Source: JBCCFK01 sp965262315
Lineage (GTDB): Bacteria > Actinomycetota > Acidimicrobiia > Acidimicrobiales > UBA8592
Length of the DNA: 64,000 nt
Assembly (NCBI GenBank): GCA_965262315.1
Contig: CBDHFJ010000083.1
Coordinates: forward strand, 1 to 64,000
Direction: 5' to 3'
The first letter of the stretch is position 1; every line of letters begins with the position of its first letter. The notes under the pieces are model-generated. The model saw only the letters and a list, made by a program, of their open reading frames with translations, did not search any database and was not told the DNA's origin. Below are positions 52,130 through 61,059 of the stretch, one piece after another. The position numbers were made by a program, and so were the translations under genes.

Positions 52130-54294
52130 TCAGGAGACCGACACCGCCTCGTCCGTCGTACGCCGGACCTGCACCGGAATCGCACTCATCACCGGTAGCC
52201 CCGTGATGCGGTCGGTGCCGTCGCCGCCGTCGACGAGCCGGTTCGTGGGTGCGATCCGATGTCGCGGACCTTCTCGTCGGTGGTGGACAACCCGCCCCAC
52301 GAGTGCGACATGGCGATGACCCCGCGTTTGATGTCGGGGTCGGGCTCGGCCACACCGACGACGGTGCCCCGCTGGGACGTGATCTCCAACAGGTCGCCCG
52401 CCGCCACCCCCAGGGCTTCCATGTCGAGGGGGTTGGTGTACGCATGGTTGGTGGTGGCAACACGGGCGAGACCCGGCAGTTCCGACCCCAACGAGTTCAA
52501 CGCGTGCTTCAGTCGGCGACCGATCAGCCGGAACGGGTAGGCGTCCGGGTCGTAGCCGGACAGGAGTGTCGCTCCCTCGCCTTCGGCCGCCACCTCGGCG
52601 AGTTCGGCGACGACATCGTCGGGCGCCACCGCGAATCGACCCGGCGCATCGGGATCGGCGGCGACCACGCGGATCGGATCGTCGTGGATGACCTGCCGCC
52701 GCTCCCGCCACTGTTCCATCGGCAGCCGGGCTCGGCCGAAGACGTGCTCGATGACGTCGTGATCGTCCAGCTCGGGGTCGCCGACCGGCAGCCGCCCACC
52801 CGGCAGGTCGATCGGGGTGCCGTTCCTTGCCGCGATGCCGGCGAAGACCTCCCACTCGTTCAAGACGTCGTCCCCGGAGTCGATGACCGGATCGGTGTAG
52901 TTCGTGTAGACCGCGGGGAAGCGCCGGTCCATGACGTTGGGGACGTCGGCTCGCTCGAGCTGACCCCGGGGTGCGATCACGTAGTCGGCCAGCTCGGCGG
53001 TGGCCGTCATGCGGTGATCGATGACCACGAGAAGCTCCAGCGCCCGGAGCGCCTCGATGGTGCGTTCCTGGTCCGGGAAGGCTTGCACGGGGTTCCCGCC
53101 GCTGACGATGAGCGCACGGACCTGCCCCTCGCCCTCCAGCAGGATCTCGTCGTTCAGGCAGTTGGTCAGCATCTCGTCGGCGAGACCACGCAGACCGCGG
53201 ACCCGCTGCGGCGTGCCCGGCGTGGGCGGGCTCGGCGGGATCACCTGCGCTCGCCGGGTGTCGCCGGGCGTGAGCATGTACGGGCTCTCGAGCAGGTCCC
53301 CGTCTCGATTCACCCGACCGCACACGACGTTCAGCGTCAGTGTCAGGGACTCCATCAGGGTCCCGTGGGGCGCCATGTTGGGCCCGGTGCCCGAACCGGC
53401 GGCACCGCGCGGACCGGCGGCGAACAGCTCGGCCGCAGCCTGGATGTCGGCGGCAGGCACGTCACATCGCCGGGCGGCCACGTCGAGCGTGAACGGCCGA
53501 ACGGCTGCGGCCAGGGCGTCGAGCTGGCCGGGTTCGACCCAGCGGTCGCAGAACTCCGCATCGTGGAGGCCGCGGTCCAGGATGTGGTGCAGCAGTGCCG
53601 CCAACAGCGCTGGGTCCTCGCCCGGTCGGACCTGCAGCCAGATGTCGGCCTGGGTCGCGAGTTCGCTGCGGCGGGGGTCGACCACGATCAGCCGAAGGCC
53701 GCGTGCCTTGGCCTCCCGGAGCTTGACGAACGGGTTGGTGCCCTGCAGCCCCGACGCCGGTCCGTAGCTCGACACCATCGGGTTGTAGCCGACCGCGAGA
53801 GACACGTCGCTGTCGGTGAAGTTCTGCCAACCGGCCTCCCATGCGCCGAGCCGGGACAGCGCGCTGCGGTGGGCTGGCTGGTCGATGGTCAGCGACGTGT
53901 AGATCGACGGTGAGTCGAAGCCCTTGTGCCAGGCCTGGGCCACGGGGACACCGACGCTGTTCTGGTAGGCGCCCGTACCCGTGTACGAGGCGACGGCACG
54001 GGGCCCGTGCTCGTCCACGATCCGGGCGATGCGGGCCGCGATGTCGTCGAGGGCCTGGCCTGACGTCACGGGCTCGAACGTGCCGTCCGGGCGCCGCTGC
54101 AGCGGCCCGCGAAGTCGGGCCGGGTCGTTGAACTGGTCGGGCAGCTGCCGGCCCTTGATGCAGGTGTAGCCCTCGAACAATGGATCCGACCGATCGCCGC
54201 GTACGGCCACGACACGGCGGCCGTCCTCGACGTCGACCTCCATCGGGCACGCCGCGTGGCAGATCCGACAGAACGTCTTCTTCGTCTCGATCAC
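52130..54294 (-). CDS. Molybdopterin oxidoreductase (Mo-bis-MGD, one frameshift)
   Basis: A ~721-residue member of the DMSO-reductase family. The N-terminal 4Fe-4S cluster is bound by CRICHAACPMEV plus a downstream Cys in GYTCIKG. The middle holds SYTGTGAYQNSVGVPV and GAGSGTGPNMAPHG-type MGD contacts (GSGTGPNMAPHG), and the C-terminal domain contains NHAYTNPLDMEALGVAAGD. The final ~40 residues shift frame near 52251; one missing base joins VRDIG to APTNRLVDG...DRITGLPVMSAIPVQVR, ending at 52130. There is no Tat signal and no electron-transfer subunit nearby. The substrate is unknown. The GTG at 54294 has GGGAG seven bases upstream. Confidence 0.87.
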
Positions 54295-54377
54295 CGTTGA
54301 CTCCCGATCGTCGTCGACCCGCGCCCGACGCTGCGGGCACGGGTCGACGGTAGTTCGGGGCGCAGAGGCGGGACGGA

Positions 54378-56207
54378 TCAGCCCGCGGCGTCGGCGCCGA
54401 TCCGTCGGGTCAGGTCCCAGTAGAGCTGGCCCAACTCGGACAGGTTTGCGTCGACCGTGGGCTCGTCGAACGTGAGCTGGTCGTCGGCCTTCAGGCCGTA
54501 CGGCATGAAGGTCCCGGCGCTGCCGTTCGCGTGCCACACGGTCATGCCGATACCGGCGTCGTACAGGCGCTCGACGTTCAGGAGGGCCCCGTTGCGCATC
54601 GAGATCCACGACCAGCCGTCGGCGATGCGGCGATCGGCGTTCCAGTCGTACCCGAACTCGCCGACGATGACCGGGATCTCGTTGGTGACGATGGTGTCGA
54701 TGATGTCGTCGTAGACCGCGGCCATGTCGTCGTACGCCATGTCGAAGCGGACGCTGGTGACCAGGCCGTCGGCGGCGACACCGCCGTACGCGTGCCAGCC
54801 CCACAACACCTGCTCGAACTGCCGCGACCACGCCAGGTTGGCGGGCTCCTCGAAGAACTGGATGTGCTGCGCCCAGTTGGGCAGATCCATGACCATCACC
54901 CCCTCGTAGCCGCTGGCGCGGAGGTGGTCGTAGGCGGCTTGGGTGAACTCACGGAAGTAGACCTGGTCGCCGCCGTACTGGGTCTCGAACTCGTTGGCGA
55001 AGTTGATCCAGACGTACGGGTTGTCGCCGTACCGCTCGATGGCCCGGTCCCAGAACGACGTGAGGTCGTTCCACATCGCACTGCCCACGGCCGGGTTCAC
55101 GCCGGTCGTGTCGTGGCAGTCGAGCATCAACACCACGCCGGCGGCGGTGTACTCCTCGACCATGAGATCGACCGCGGCGAACATCTCGTCGGGTCCGTGC
55201 CGCTGGCCGTTGCCGAGGTTCACCTGCTGGCACAGGACGTTGACGCGCAGGATGTTCCAGTTCCACGCCTGCACCGAGTCGAGCCGCCCGGTCATGTCGC
55301 TGCAGCGCAGGCTGAGCCACCAGACGCAGTCACCGTTGGTGTCCCGCAGGGGCGGGCCCGCGTTGGCACCGATCGGATAGAACGGCTCCCCGTTCGGGTC
55401 GATGATCTGACGGCCGACGATCGTGAACTGGCCCTCCGCCGGGACCACCGGCGGCGCCGGCGGAGCGGGGGCGGTCGTCGGCGTGGGCGCGACCACGGTC
55501 GGCTCGGTCGTGGGGACCGGGGTGGGAGCGACCGCCGGAGGCTGCGGTGTCGGGGTGGGGACCACGAACGTCGGCGGCTGCGGCGTCGGTGTCGGGGTGG
55601 GGACCACGAACGTCGGCGGCGCCGGGGGCGGCGCCGCGTCGTTGACGGCCACGTCGGTGGGAACACGGTCGGAAGCCGGGGGTGGCGGCGCCGAGACGAG
55701 CGGCACCGAGGCGTCGAGGATCATGTCGACGCCATCGTCGGAGACGTAGTCGTCGCCGGGACCGGGCACCAGCACGTCGACGCCGTCCTTGCCCCACACC
55801 GAGTCGTCGCCGTCCTGACCCTCGACGCGGTCGGGGCCGTCGCCGCCCATGACCAGGTCGTCGCCAGGACCGCCGTAGATGTCGTCGGAGCCACCGTGGC
55901 CGTCGATGACGTCGTCACCGGGGCCGCCGTGGAGAACGTCGTCGGCATCGGCGCCACAAATGACGTCGTCGCCGCCCAGTCCGTGGACCGTCAACGACGT
56001 GGCGTCCGCGTAGAGCCAGCCGATGAAGACGTCGTCTCCGTCGGTGCCGGTGGCTTCGATGCCGCCGTCGCCGGTCTCGACGATCGTCCAGGAGGTGGTG
56101 TGGATCGTATTGCCACAATGCCGGGGTCCGGCCCCGGCGGAACTCGACAGCAAGAACATCGCGCCGGCGATCACGCCGAGCACGACAAGTGGGGGGAGCC
56201 GTCTCAT
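54378..56207 (-). CDS. Secreted RTX-repeat / GH5-like glycoside hydrolase
   Basis: A 609-residue exported protein. In order: a signal peptide (PPLVVLGVIAGAMFLLSSSA), RTX-type calcium-binding repeats around residues 55-165 (for example GGPGDDVIDGHGGSDDIYGG), a Pro/Thr/Val-rich linker with two imperfect TFVVPTPTP repeats (~190-265), and a C-terminal TIM-barrel of the GH5 clan (~275-600). The acid/base Glu is probably in WINFANEFETQ and the nucleophile Glu in IPVIVGEFGYDW, with other GH5 landmarks in LMLDCHDTTG. This suggests an endoglucanase or mannanase. The start ATG at 56207 fits the signal peptide. Confidence 0.85.
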   Translation of the reverse strand: MRRLPPLVVLGVIAGAMFLLSSSAGAGPRHCGNTIHTTSWTIVETGDGGIEATGTDGDDVFIGWLYADATSLTVHGLGGDDVICGADADDVLHGGPGDDVIDGHGGSDDIYGGPGDDLVMGGDGPDRVEGQDGDDSVWGKDGVDVLVPGPGDDYVSDDGVDMILDASVPLVSAPPPPASDRVPTDVAVNDAAPPPAPPTFVVPTPTPTPQPPTFVVPTPTPQPPAVAPTPVPTTEPTVVAPTPTTAPAPPAPPVVPAEGQFTIVGRQIIDPNGEPFYPIGANAGPPLRDTNGDCVWWLSLRCSDMTGRLDSVQAWNWNILRVNVLCQQVNLGNGQRHGPDEMFAAVDLMVEEYTAAGVVLMLDCHDTTGVNPAVGSAMWNDLTSFWDRAIERYGDNPYVWINFANEFETQYGGDQVYFREFTQAAYDHLRASGYEGVMVMDLPNWAQHIQFFEEPANLAWSRQFEQVLWGWHAYGGVAADGLVTSVRFDMAYDDMAAVYDDIIDTIVTNEIPVIVGEFGYDWNADRRIADGWSWISMRNGALLNVERLYDAGIGMTVWHANGSAGTFMPYGLKADDQLTFDEPTVDANLSELGQLYWDLTRRIGADAAG

Positions 56208-56411
56208 CTTCAGTTTTCCCTTCGATAGCGATGCCCGCGCTATGAAGAACGCCCGCTGCAAGTGAGCGAACGTACCCAGCGTGCCCCACCGAGGCCTTTC
56301 ACCAGGGTGAATGCGGGGCGAAGGGCTGATGATGAGCCGGGGGACCCAGGTCGGCGGTCCCGAATCGTGGGCCGGTCGACCCATACGGGCGGTCCCGCTA
56401 ACGTCCGGGCC

Positions 56412-56909
56412 ATGACCGTCGAACGCTTTCCCGTCGAGGCCACGCACATCCTGATGTTCGCTCGCTCCATCGGCGATCCGAACCCGATCTACGCCGACGA
56501 GGAGCACGCGGCCGGCACCGAACCGGGCCGCATCATCGCCCCGCCGACCTTCGCCCAGGCCAGCGCGCAGTTCGATCCCGACTATCGCCTCCGGCCCAAG
56601 ATCGGCGAGCCGTGGTTCGGGTCGGGCAAGGAGCCCACCGGGATCACCAAGGAGACGTCCGGCGGCAGCGGCGGGGGCAACGGGGGGAGCCTCCACGCCG
56701 AGCAGCACTTCGAGTACCACCGGCACATCTCCCCGGGCGACGTCCTGACCGCAACGGTCGTGCCGGGCGAGACCTGGGAGAAGCAGAGCAAGCGCGCCGG
56801 CAAGCTGATCTTCCGGGAGACGGTCACCGAGTACCGGGACCAGAACGGCGAGCTCGTCATCACCGCCCGCGGGGTCGGCGTGCAGACCGAGAAGCCGGTC
56901 GAGAACTGA
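56412..56909 (+). CDS. HadA-like MaoC dehydratase subunit (non-catalytic type)
   Basis: A 165-residue hotdog protein resembling HadA, the substrate-binding subunit of (3R)-hydroxyacyl-thioester dehydratases. The region equivalent to the catalytic D-x-x-x-x-H reads SIGDPNPIYADEEHA, with Tyr in place of His. Further landmarks are EQHFEYHRHISPGDVLTAT and KLIFRETVTEYRDQNGELV. Its partner, the HadB-like gene, starts 11 bases downstream. The ATG at 56412 follows TAACGT closely without a ribosome-binding site. Confidence 0.86.
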   Translation: MTVERFPVEATHILMFARSIGDPNPIYADEEHAAGTEPGRIIAPPTFAQASAQFDPDYRLRPKIGEPWFGSGKEPTGITKETSGGSGGGNGGSLHAEQHFEYHRHISPGDVLTATVVPGETWEKQSKRAGKLIFRETVTEYRDQNGELVITARGVGVQTEKPVEN

Positions 56910-56920
56910 GGAGAGGACTC

Positions 56921-57343
56921 ATGGCACTCAGCGCAGCAGAACTCAACGTCGGCGACACCCGCTCCATGGTCCTCGTCGAGGACCTGAAGCGAACCCAGCT
57001 CGTGCAGTACGCGGGCGCATCCGGTGACTACAACCCGCTGCACTCCGACGACCTCTACACCCGTGAGGTCGCGGGCTACCCGGGCGTGTTCGCCCACGGC
57101 ATGCTCACGATGGGCATGACCGGCAGGCTCCTCACCGACTGGGTCGGCGACGGTCGGCTGACCAACTACGGGGTGCGGTTCGTCAACCAGGTGTGGCCCG
57201 GCGACACCTTGACCGCGACCGCCGAGGTCACGGCCATACGCGAGGAGGGCGGCGGGCACGTCGTGGACCTCAGCGTGGTGACCGTGAACCAGGACGACAC
57301 GCCGGTCGTGACCGGCACGGCTTCGGCCCGCATCGACCCCTGA
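56921..57343 (+). CDS. HadB-like MaoC dehydratase, catalytic subunit
   Basis: A 140-residue hotdog hydratase/dehydratase. The catalytic Asp and His are intact in GASGDYNPLHSDDLYTREV and in the following GVFAHGMLTMGM loop. With the upstream HadA-like gene it should form a heterodimeric (3R)-hydroxyacyl-CoA/ACP dehydratase, for fatty-acid elongation or beta-oxidation. GAGGAGAGG before the ATG is one of the few strong ribosome-binding sites in this part of the window. Confidence 0.9.
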   Translation: MALSAAELNVGDTRSMVLVEDLKRTQLVQYAGASGDYNPLHSDDLYTREVAGYPGVFAHGMLTMGMTGRLLTDWVGDGRLTNYGVRFVNQVWPGDTLTATAEVTAIREEGGGHVVDLSVVTVNQDDTPVVTGTASARIDP

Positions 57344-57396
57344 CCCGCCCGACGGGGGGCGGAACTCCGGCGTCGACCCGCCACACTGGTCGGGCG

Positions 57397-58257
57397 ATGA
57401 CCGGAGAACTCACGCGCAGCCACACCAGCCGGGTCACACCGGACCAGATCGACGAGCTGGGCCACATGAACGTGCGCTACTACGTGCGGAACGCGACGGC
57501 TGCGACCAGCGCGGTCGTGGCCGATCTCGGCCTGCCCGCCGAGACGCCCCTGGTCGACCTCTACACCCGCCACCACCACGAGCAGATGGAGGGCAACGAG
57601 CTCGAGGTGTACAGCGGCCTGCTGGCGGTCGGTGGACGAATGGGCATCTACCACGAGCTCCGCAACGCCCAGGACGGCGACCTGGGAGCGACCTTCGTCC
57701 ACGTGCTGGATCACCCCGCGCTCGAGATGCCCACGGTGGCCATCCCCGAGCACGGTCGGCCGCGCAGCCTCGACCTCGAGGCGGACCCCATCGCCTCGGC
57801 ACCGACCCTCGAACGGGTCCGAGAGCTGGGCATCGAGAATCGGGCGGAGCGACTGGTCGACGACGAGGACACGCTCGGCGGCGACGTGGTACCACCGGCT
57901 GCCGCGACCAACCTGATCTGGGGCGGCCTTCCGCCCGATGGCGTCGAACGGAACTGGATCCAGCGTCGACCCGACGGCATCAAGCTGGCCTGGGCCACGA
58001 TGGAGTCCCGGGTGCGCGTCAATCTGCTGCCGGCGAAGGGCACCCGGATCCAGAGCTTCGGCGCGGTCACGGCCATGGCGCGCAAGACCAACCGCATGTC
58101 GATGTGGTCCTTCGACCTGGACACGGCAGCGCTGCTCGTGTCGTTCGAGGTCGTCAACCTGGCGTTCGACATCGACGCCCGCCGCTCGCTCGTCATCCCC
58201 GACGACGTCCGCGAGCAGGACCACCTGCGGCTCCACCCCGAGTTCCTGCCGGTCTGA
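57397..58257 (+). CDS. Double-hotdog acyl-CoA thioesterase-like protein
   Basis: A 286-residue protein. The N-terminal half starts with a 4HBT-type motif (TPDQIDELGHMNVRYYVRNA), with the Asp and Asn typical of these thioesterases, then LYTRHHHEQMEGNELEVYSG. The second half is less conserved (MSMWSFDLDTAALLVSFEVVN). It may hydrolyse acyl-CoA, with the substrate undefined. The upstream hexamer CACACT before the ATG at 57397 is a weak -10 only. It lies downstream of hadAB-like genes in the same direction. Confidence 0.78.
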   Translation: MTGELTRSHTSRVTPDQIDELGHMNVRYYVRNATAATSAVVADLGLPAETPLVDLYTRHHHEQMEGNELEVYSGLLAVGGRMGIYHELRNAQDGDLGATFVHVLDHPALEMPTVAIPEHGRPRSLDLEADPIASAPTLERVRELGIENRAERLVDDEDTLGGDVVPPAAATNLIWGGLPPDGVERNWIQRRPDGIKLAWATMESRVRVNLLPAKGTRIQSFGAVTAMARKTNRMSMWSFDLDTAALLVSFEVVNLAFDIDARRSLVIPDDVREQDHLRLHPEFLPV

Positions 58258-58299
58258 CCGAACCCTGCGGGGGCGCCGAGGTTCTGCCACGCTGACCGC

Positions 58300-59307
58300 A
58301 TGGCCGATCCCCGCACGATCCACGACCTGCCCACGCCCAGCCTGGTGGTGGACCGCGACCTCTTCGACGCCAACGTGGCCGCCATGAGCGCAGCGCTCCC
58401 CGGCCCCCGGCTACGCCCCCACGTGAAGGCCTTCAAGTCCACCGCGCTGGCGAAGGAGCTGGTGCGGGCCGGCCACACCAACTTCTGCGCGGCCACCATC
58501 GGCGAGATCGAGGGCATGGCGGCTGCCGGCCTGGGAACCGACCTCTTGCTCGCCAACGAGGTGCTCGACGCCCGGCGCCTCGGCACCCTCGTCGAGGCGG
58601 GGCACCGGGTGACGGTTGCGGTCGATTCGGACGAAACGCTGGCCGCGGCCGTGGCCGGCGGCATTCGCGAGGTGCTGATCGACGTCGAGGTCGGACTCCC
58701 GCGCTGTGGGTGCGATCCCGCCGATGCGGGGCGTCTGGCCGACGCGGCCCGAGCGGCCGGCCTCCGGGTACGGGGCGTCATGGGCTACGAGGGGCACCTG
58801 ATGATGGCCGACCCCGCCGACAAGCCCGGGGCCGTGGAGGCGTCGATGGCGCTGCTGCTCCAGGCCCACGAATCGGTCGGCGGCGACACCGTGTCGGCCG
58901 GGGGGACGGGGACGTACGCCGTCAACACCTGGGCCACCGAGATTCAGGCCGGCTCCTACTGTCTGCTCGACACCGACTACGCCAAGCTCGACAGCCCCTT
59001 CGACATCGCGCTGTCAGTCGTGGCGACCGTCGTCTCCACCAACGCCAAGGGCTGGGCCGTCGCCGATGCGGGCCTGAAGGCGTTCGGCATGGACCACGGC
59101 AACCCGACCTGGGTGGACGGCCCGCTGCTGTTCTGTTCCGACGAGCACGCGACCCTGGGCACCCGAGACGTGGAGCTGACCGTGGGCGATCGGGTCCGGC
59201 TCCTGCCGGCCCACCTCGACCCCACGGTGGCCCGCCACCAGGTGATGTGGGTGGCCAGAGGTGAAGACATCGTCGACCGCTGGCCGATCGACCTCCGCCA
59301 CTGGTGA
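58300..59307 (+). CDS. D-threonine-aldolase-like PLP enzyme (alanine-racemase fold)
   Basis: A 335-residue fold-type III PLP enzyme. The N-terminal DLPTPSLVVDRDLFDANVAA and the cofactor Lys in LRPHVKAFKSTALAK match D-threonine aldolase/D-serine dehydratase-like proteins. VLIDVEVGLPRCGCDPADAG and GVMGYEGHLM follow. The C-terminal metal-site region, which is H-x-x-P-T-V in relatives, reads PAHLDPTVARHQVMWV. The substrate is a D-3-hydroxy amino acid or similar. No amino-acid transporter is adjacent. Confidence 0.85.
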   Translation: MADPRTIHDLPTPSLVVDRDLFDANVAAMSAALPGPRLRPHVKAFKSTALAKELVRAGHTNFCAATIGEIEGMAAAGLGTDLLLANEVLDARRLGTLVEAGHRVTVAVDSDETLAAAVAGGIREVLIDVEVGLPRCGCDPADAGRLADAARAAGLRVRGVMGYEGHLMMADPADKPGAVEASMALLLQAHESVGGDTVSAGGTGTYAVNTWATEIQAGSYCLLDTDYAKLDSPFDIALSVVATVVSTNAKGWAVADAGLKAFGMDHGNPTWVDGPLLFCSDEHATLGTRDVELTVGDRVRLLPAHLDPTVARHQVMWVARGEDIVDRWPIDLRHW

Positions 59308-59351
59308 GGCCCCGGGGCTAAGGTCCGCGCATCGCAACCACGAGGAGCATC

Positions 59352-59807
59352 ATGAGCGAGCCCGGTGAGTACATCCCGAGCACCTGGCAGTGGGTGGCCG
59401 ACCAGGTCGAGGAGTACGAGGCGTCGGGTGGTACCCGCGCCAACACCCTCCGAGACACCGGCATCCCCATCATCGTGATGACCACCATCGGCCACAAGAC
59501 GGGCGCGGTGCGCAAGGTCCCGCTCATGCGGGTCGAGCACGGCGGCGAGTACGCGATCATCGCCTCCAAGGGCGGGGCGCCCAGCCACCCCGGCTGGTAC
59601 CACAACCTGGTGGCGGACACGAACGTCCGGATCCAGGACGGCCCGACACCGTCGGACTACACCGTCCGGTTGGTGTCCGGCGACGAGCGGGCCGAGTGGT
59701 ACTCGCGTGGCGAAGCCGTGTTCCCGCCCTACACCGAGTACGCCCAGAAGGCCGCCGCGGCCGACCGCGAGATCCCGGTCTTCGTCGCCACCCCCACCGC
59801 AGGCTGA
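59352..59807 (+). CDS. Ddn-type F420-dependent nitroreductase/quinone reductase family protein
   Basis: A 151-residue split-barrel protein of the deazaflavin-dependent nitroreductase (Ddn/DUF385) family. Hallmarks are IVMTTIGHKTGAVRKVPLMR, YAIIASKGGAPSHPGWYHNL (F420 contact) and VRLVSGDERAEWYSRG. It presumably reduces quinones or nitro compounds using F420H2, supporting an F420-making actinobacterial host. An AGGAG ribosome-binding site lies seven bases before the ATG. Confidence 0.92.
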   Translation: MSEPGEYIPSTWQWVADQVEEYEASGGTRANTLRDTGIPIIVMTTIGHKTGAVRKVPLMRVEHGGEYAIIASKGGAPSHPGWYHNLVADTNVRIQDGPTPSDYTVRLVSGDERAEWYSRGEAVFPPYTEYAQKAAAADREIPVFVATPTAG

Positions 59808-59810
59808 CCC

Positions 59811-60233
59811 GTGGAGGGGTTCTCGCTGACCCCGGAGGTCGTGAACGCCACGATCGCCGAGAACTGGGCCGAGGCGCCGCACCGGTGCGTCGAGATCTCA
59901 CCCACCCACGCGCTCGGCCGCACGGAGACCGCGGCGGTGTCGCTGCGACCAGGCGGCTTCATCCCGGGCCCCACCCAGTTCTCCCTGGCCGACGTCGTGC
60001 TCTGGTACCTGGTCTTCGGCGCGCTCGACCGGATCGAACCGATGGCGCTCACCTCCGAGCTGTCGATCCGGTTTCTCCGACCTGCCCAGGGCGACGTGAT
60101 GTGGGCGCGCGCCGACCTGGACAAGGCGGGCCGATCATCGGTGGTGGGAACGGTGAAGCTGTGGATGGATGACCGGCCTGACCGGTTGGTGTCGACCGCA
60201 CAAGGGACCTACGCGCTCCCCCGCGGCGCGTGA
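59811..60233 (+). CDS. Hotdog thioesterase (PaaI/DUF4442-like)
   Basis: A 140-residue hotdog-fold protein. Features are LRPGGFIPGPTQFSLADVVLWYLVFG, with an Asp in the active-site helix, and SELSIRFLRPAQGDVMWARA. It starts with a GTG three bases after the Ddn-like stop, so the two are probably co-translated. The active-site His/Asn of PaaI proteins is not obvious, so thioesterase activity is tentative. Confidence 0.75.
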   Translation: MEGFSLTPEVVNATIAENWAEAPHRCVEISPTHALGRTETAAVSLRPGGFIPGPTQFSLADVVLWYLVFGALDRIEPMALTSELSIRFLRPAQGDVMWARADLDKAGRSSVVGTVKLWMDDRPDRLVSTAQGTYALPRGA

Positions 60234-60251
60234 CCGGATCGGGCCGGCCAC

Positions 60252-60962
60252 TCAGGCCGTGAAGAAGTCGGCCCTCGGCGTCCGGGTGTCGTCGTAGACC
60301 GGCTCCATCAGGTCGACCCGGTACTTCTTGTTGTCGCTGGTGCCGTTGAGGCCACGCAGCAGGCCACCCATGTTGAAGTAGTTCTCGTGGTCGAAGTGCG
60401 GGGCGAGCGCCGCGTGGTTGTCCCACAGCTCGTAGACCTGGATGCGACCGTCGACACAGGGATCGGCGTAGAACACGTAGGACTGGCACCCGGGTTCGCC
60501 CTCCCGGCTGGCCATCTGGAACGGGATCGACTGCTCGAGCACGCCCGGGACCTCGGTCGGATCGGCGGCATCGATGGTGCCCGCGATGATGATCTTCTCG
60601 TCGGGTCGCTGCTCGTCGTAGGTGAAGAAGTCGGCTCGAGCCTTGCGGGTGTCGTCGTAGACCGGCTCGACCGCGGTGACGCGGTACTTGTGCGCTGCGG
60701 CGTTGGCCAGGCCGATCTGGCCGAGCCCCATGCCCATGTTCATGTAGTTGGGGTGCTGGAAGTGGGCGGCCAGCGTGGCCTCGTCCTCCCACAGCTCGTA
60801 CACCTGCATCCGCCCCTCGATGCAAGGGTCCGGAGCGAAGCAGTACGCCAGGCATCCGGGCTCGTCGTCACGGGTGGCCTGTTGGAGCGGCACGGCGAGC
60901 TCCATGGCCTTCGGCATGTCGGCTGGATCGGCGAGATCGAATTCGGCGCTGATGATGATCAC
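60252..60962 (-). CDS. Tandem antibiotic-biosynthesis-monooxygenase-like (ABM) protein
   Basis: A 236-residue protein made of two ABM (ferredoxin-like) repeats. Repeat 1 (residues ~1-110) has QQATRDDEPGCLAYCFAPDP and MQVYELWEDEATLAAHFQH. Repeat 2 (~120-236) has QMASREGEPGCQSYVFYADP and IQVYELWDNHAALAPHFDH. Each repeat ends with PVYDDTR-x-x-ADFFT, so it is a clear internal duplication. ABM domains are often cofactor-free monooxygenases or heme-binding proteins; the role here is unknown. The GTG start at 60962 has GAGGGGG just upstream. It is divergent from the alcohol dehydrogenase at 61060. Confidence 0.85.
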   Translation of the reverse strand: MIIISAEFDLADPADMPKAMELAVPLQQATRDDEPGCLAYCFAPDPCIEGRMQVYELWEDEATLAAHFQHPNYMNMGMGLGQIGLANAAAHKYRVTAVEPVYDDTRKARADFFTYDEQRPDEKIIIAGTIDAADPTEVPGVLEQSIPFQMASREGEPGCQSYVFYADPCVDGRIQVYELWDNHAALAPHFDHENYFNMGGLLRGLNGTSDNKKYRVDLMEPVYDDTRTPRADFFTA

Positions 60963-61046
60963 GGTGCCCCCTCGGCGGTTTGGTCCATGCATGCTCGCGT
61001 ACGGCGCCGGGTGATGCTGACTCGGGCCGGGACATGGTGATGGCGG

Positions 61047-61052
61047 TACTGT
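61047..61052 (+). promoter_or_regulatory. Leaderless -10 hexamer TACTGT
   Basis: TACTGT lies seven bases upstream of the ATG at 61060, with no ribosome-binding site. Confidence 0.5.
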
Positions 61053-61059
61053 CGCAGCC

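Noticed and set aside
55480..55670. Tandem repeat array in the GH5 gene as a separate repeat element
   Set aside because: It is the coding sequence of a Pro/Thr/Val linker between domains, not an independent DNA repeat.
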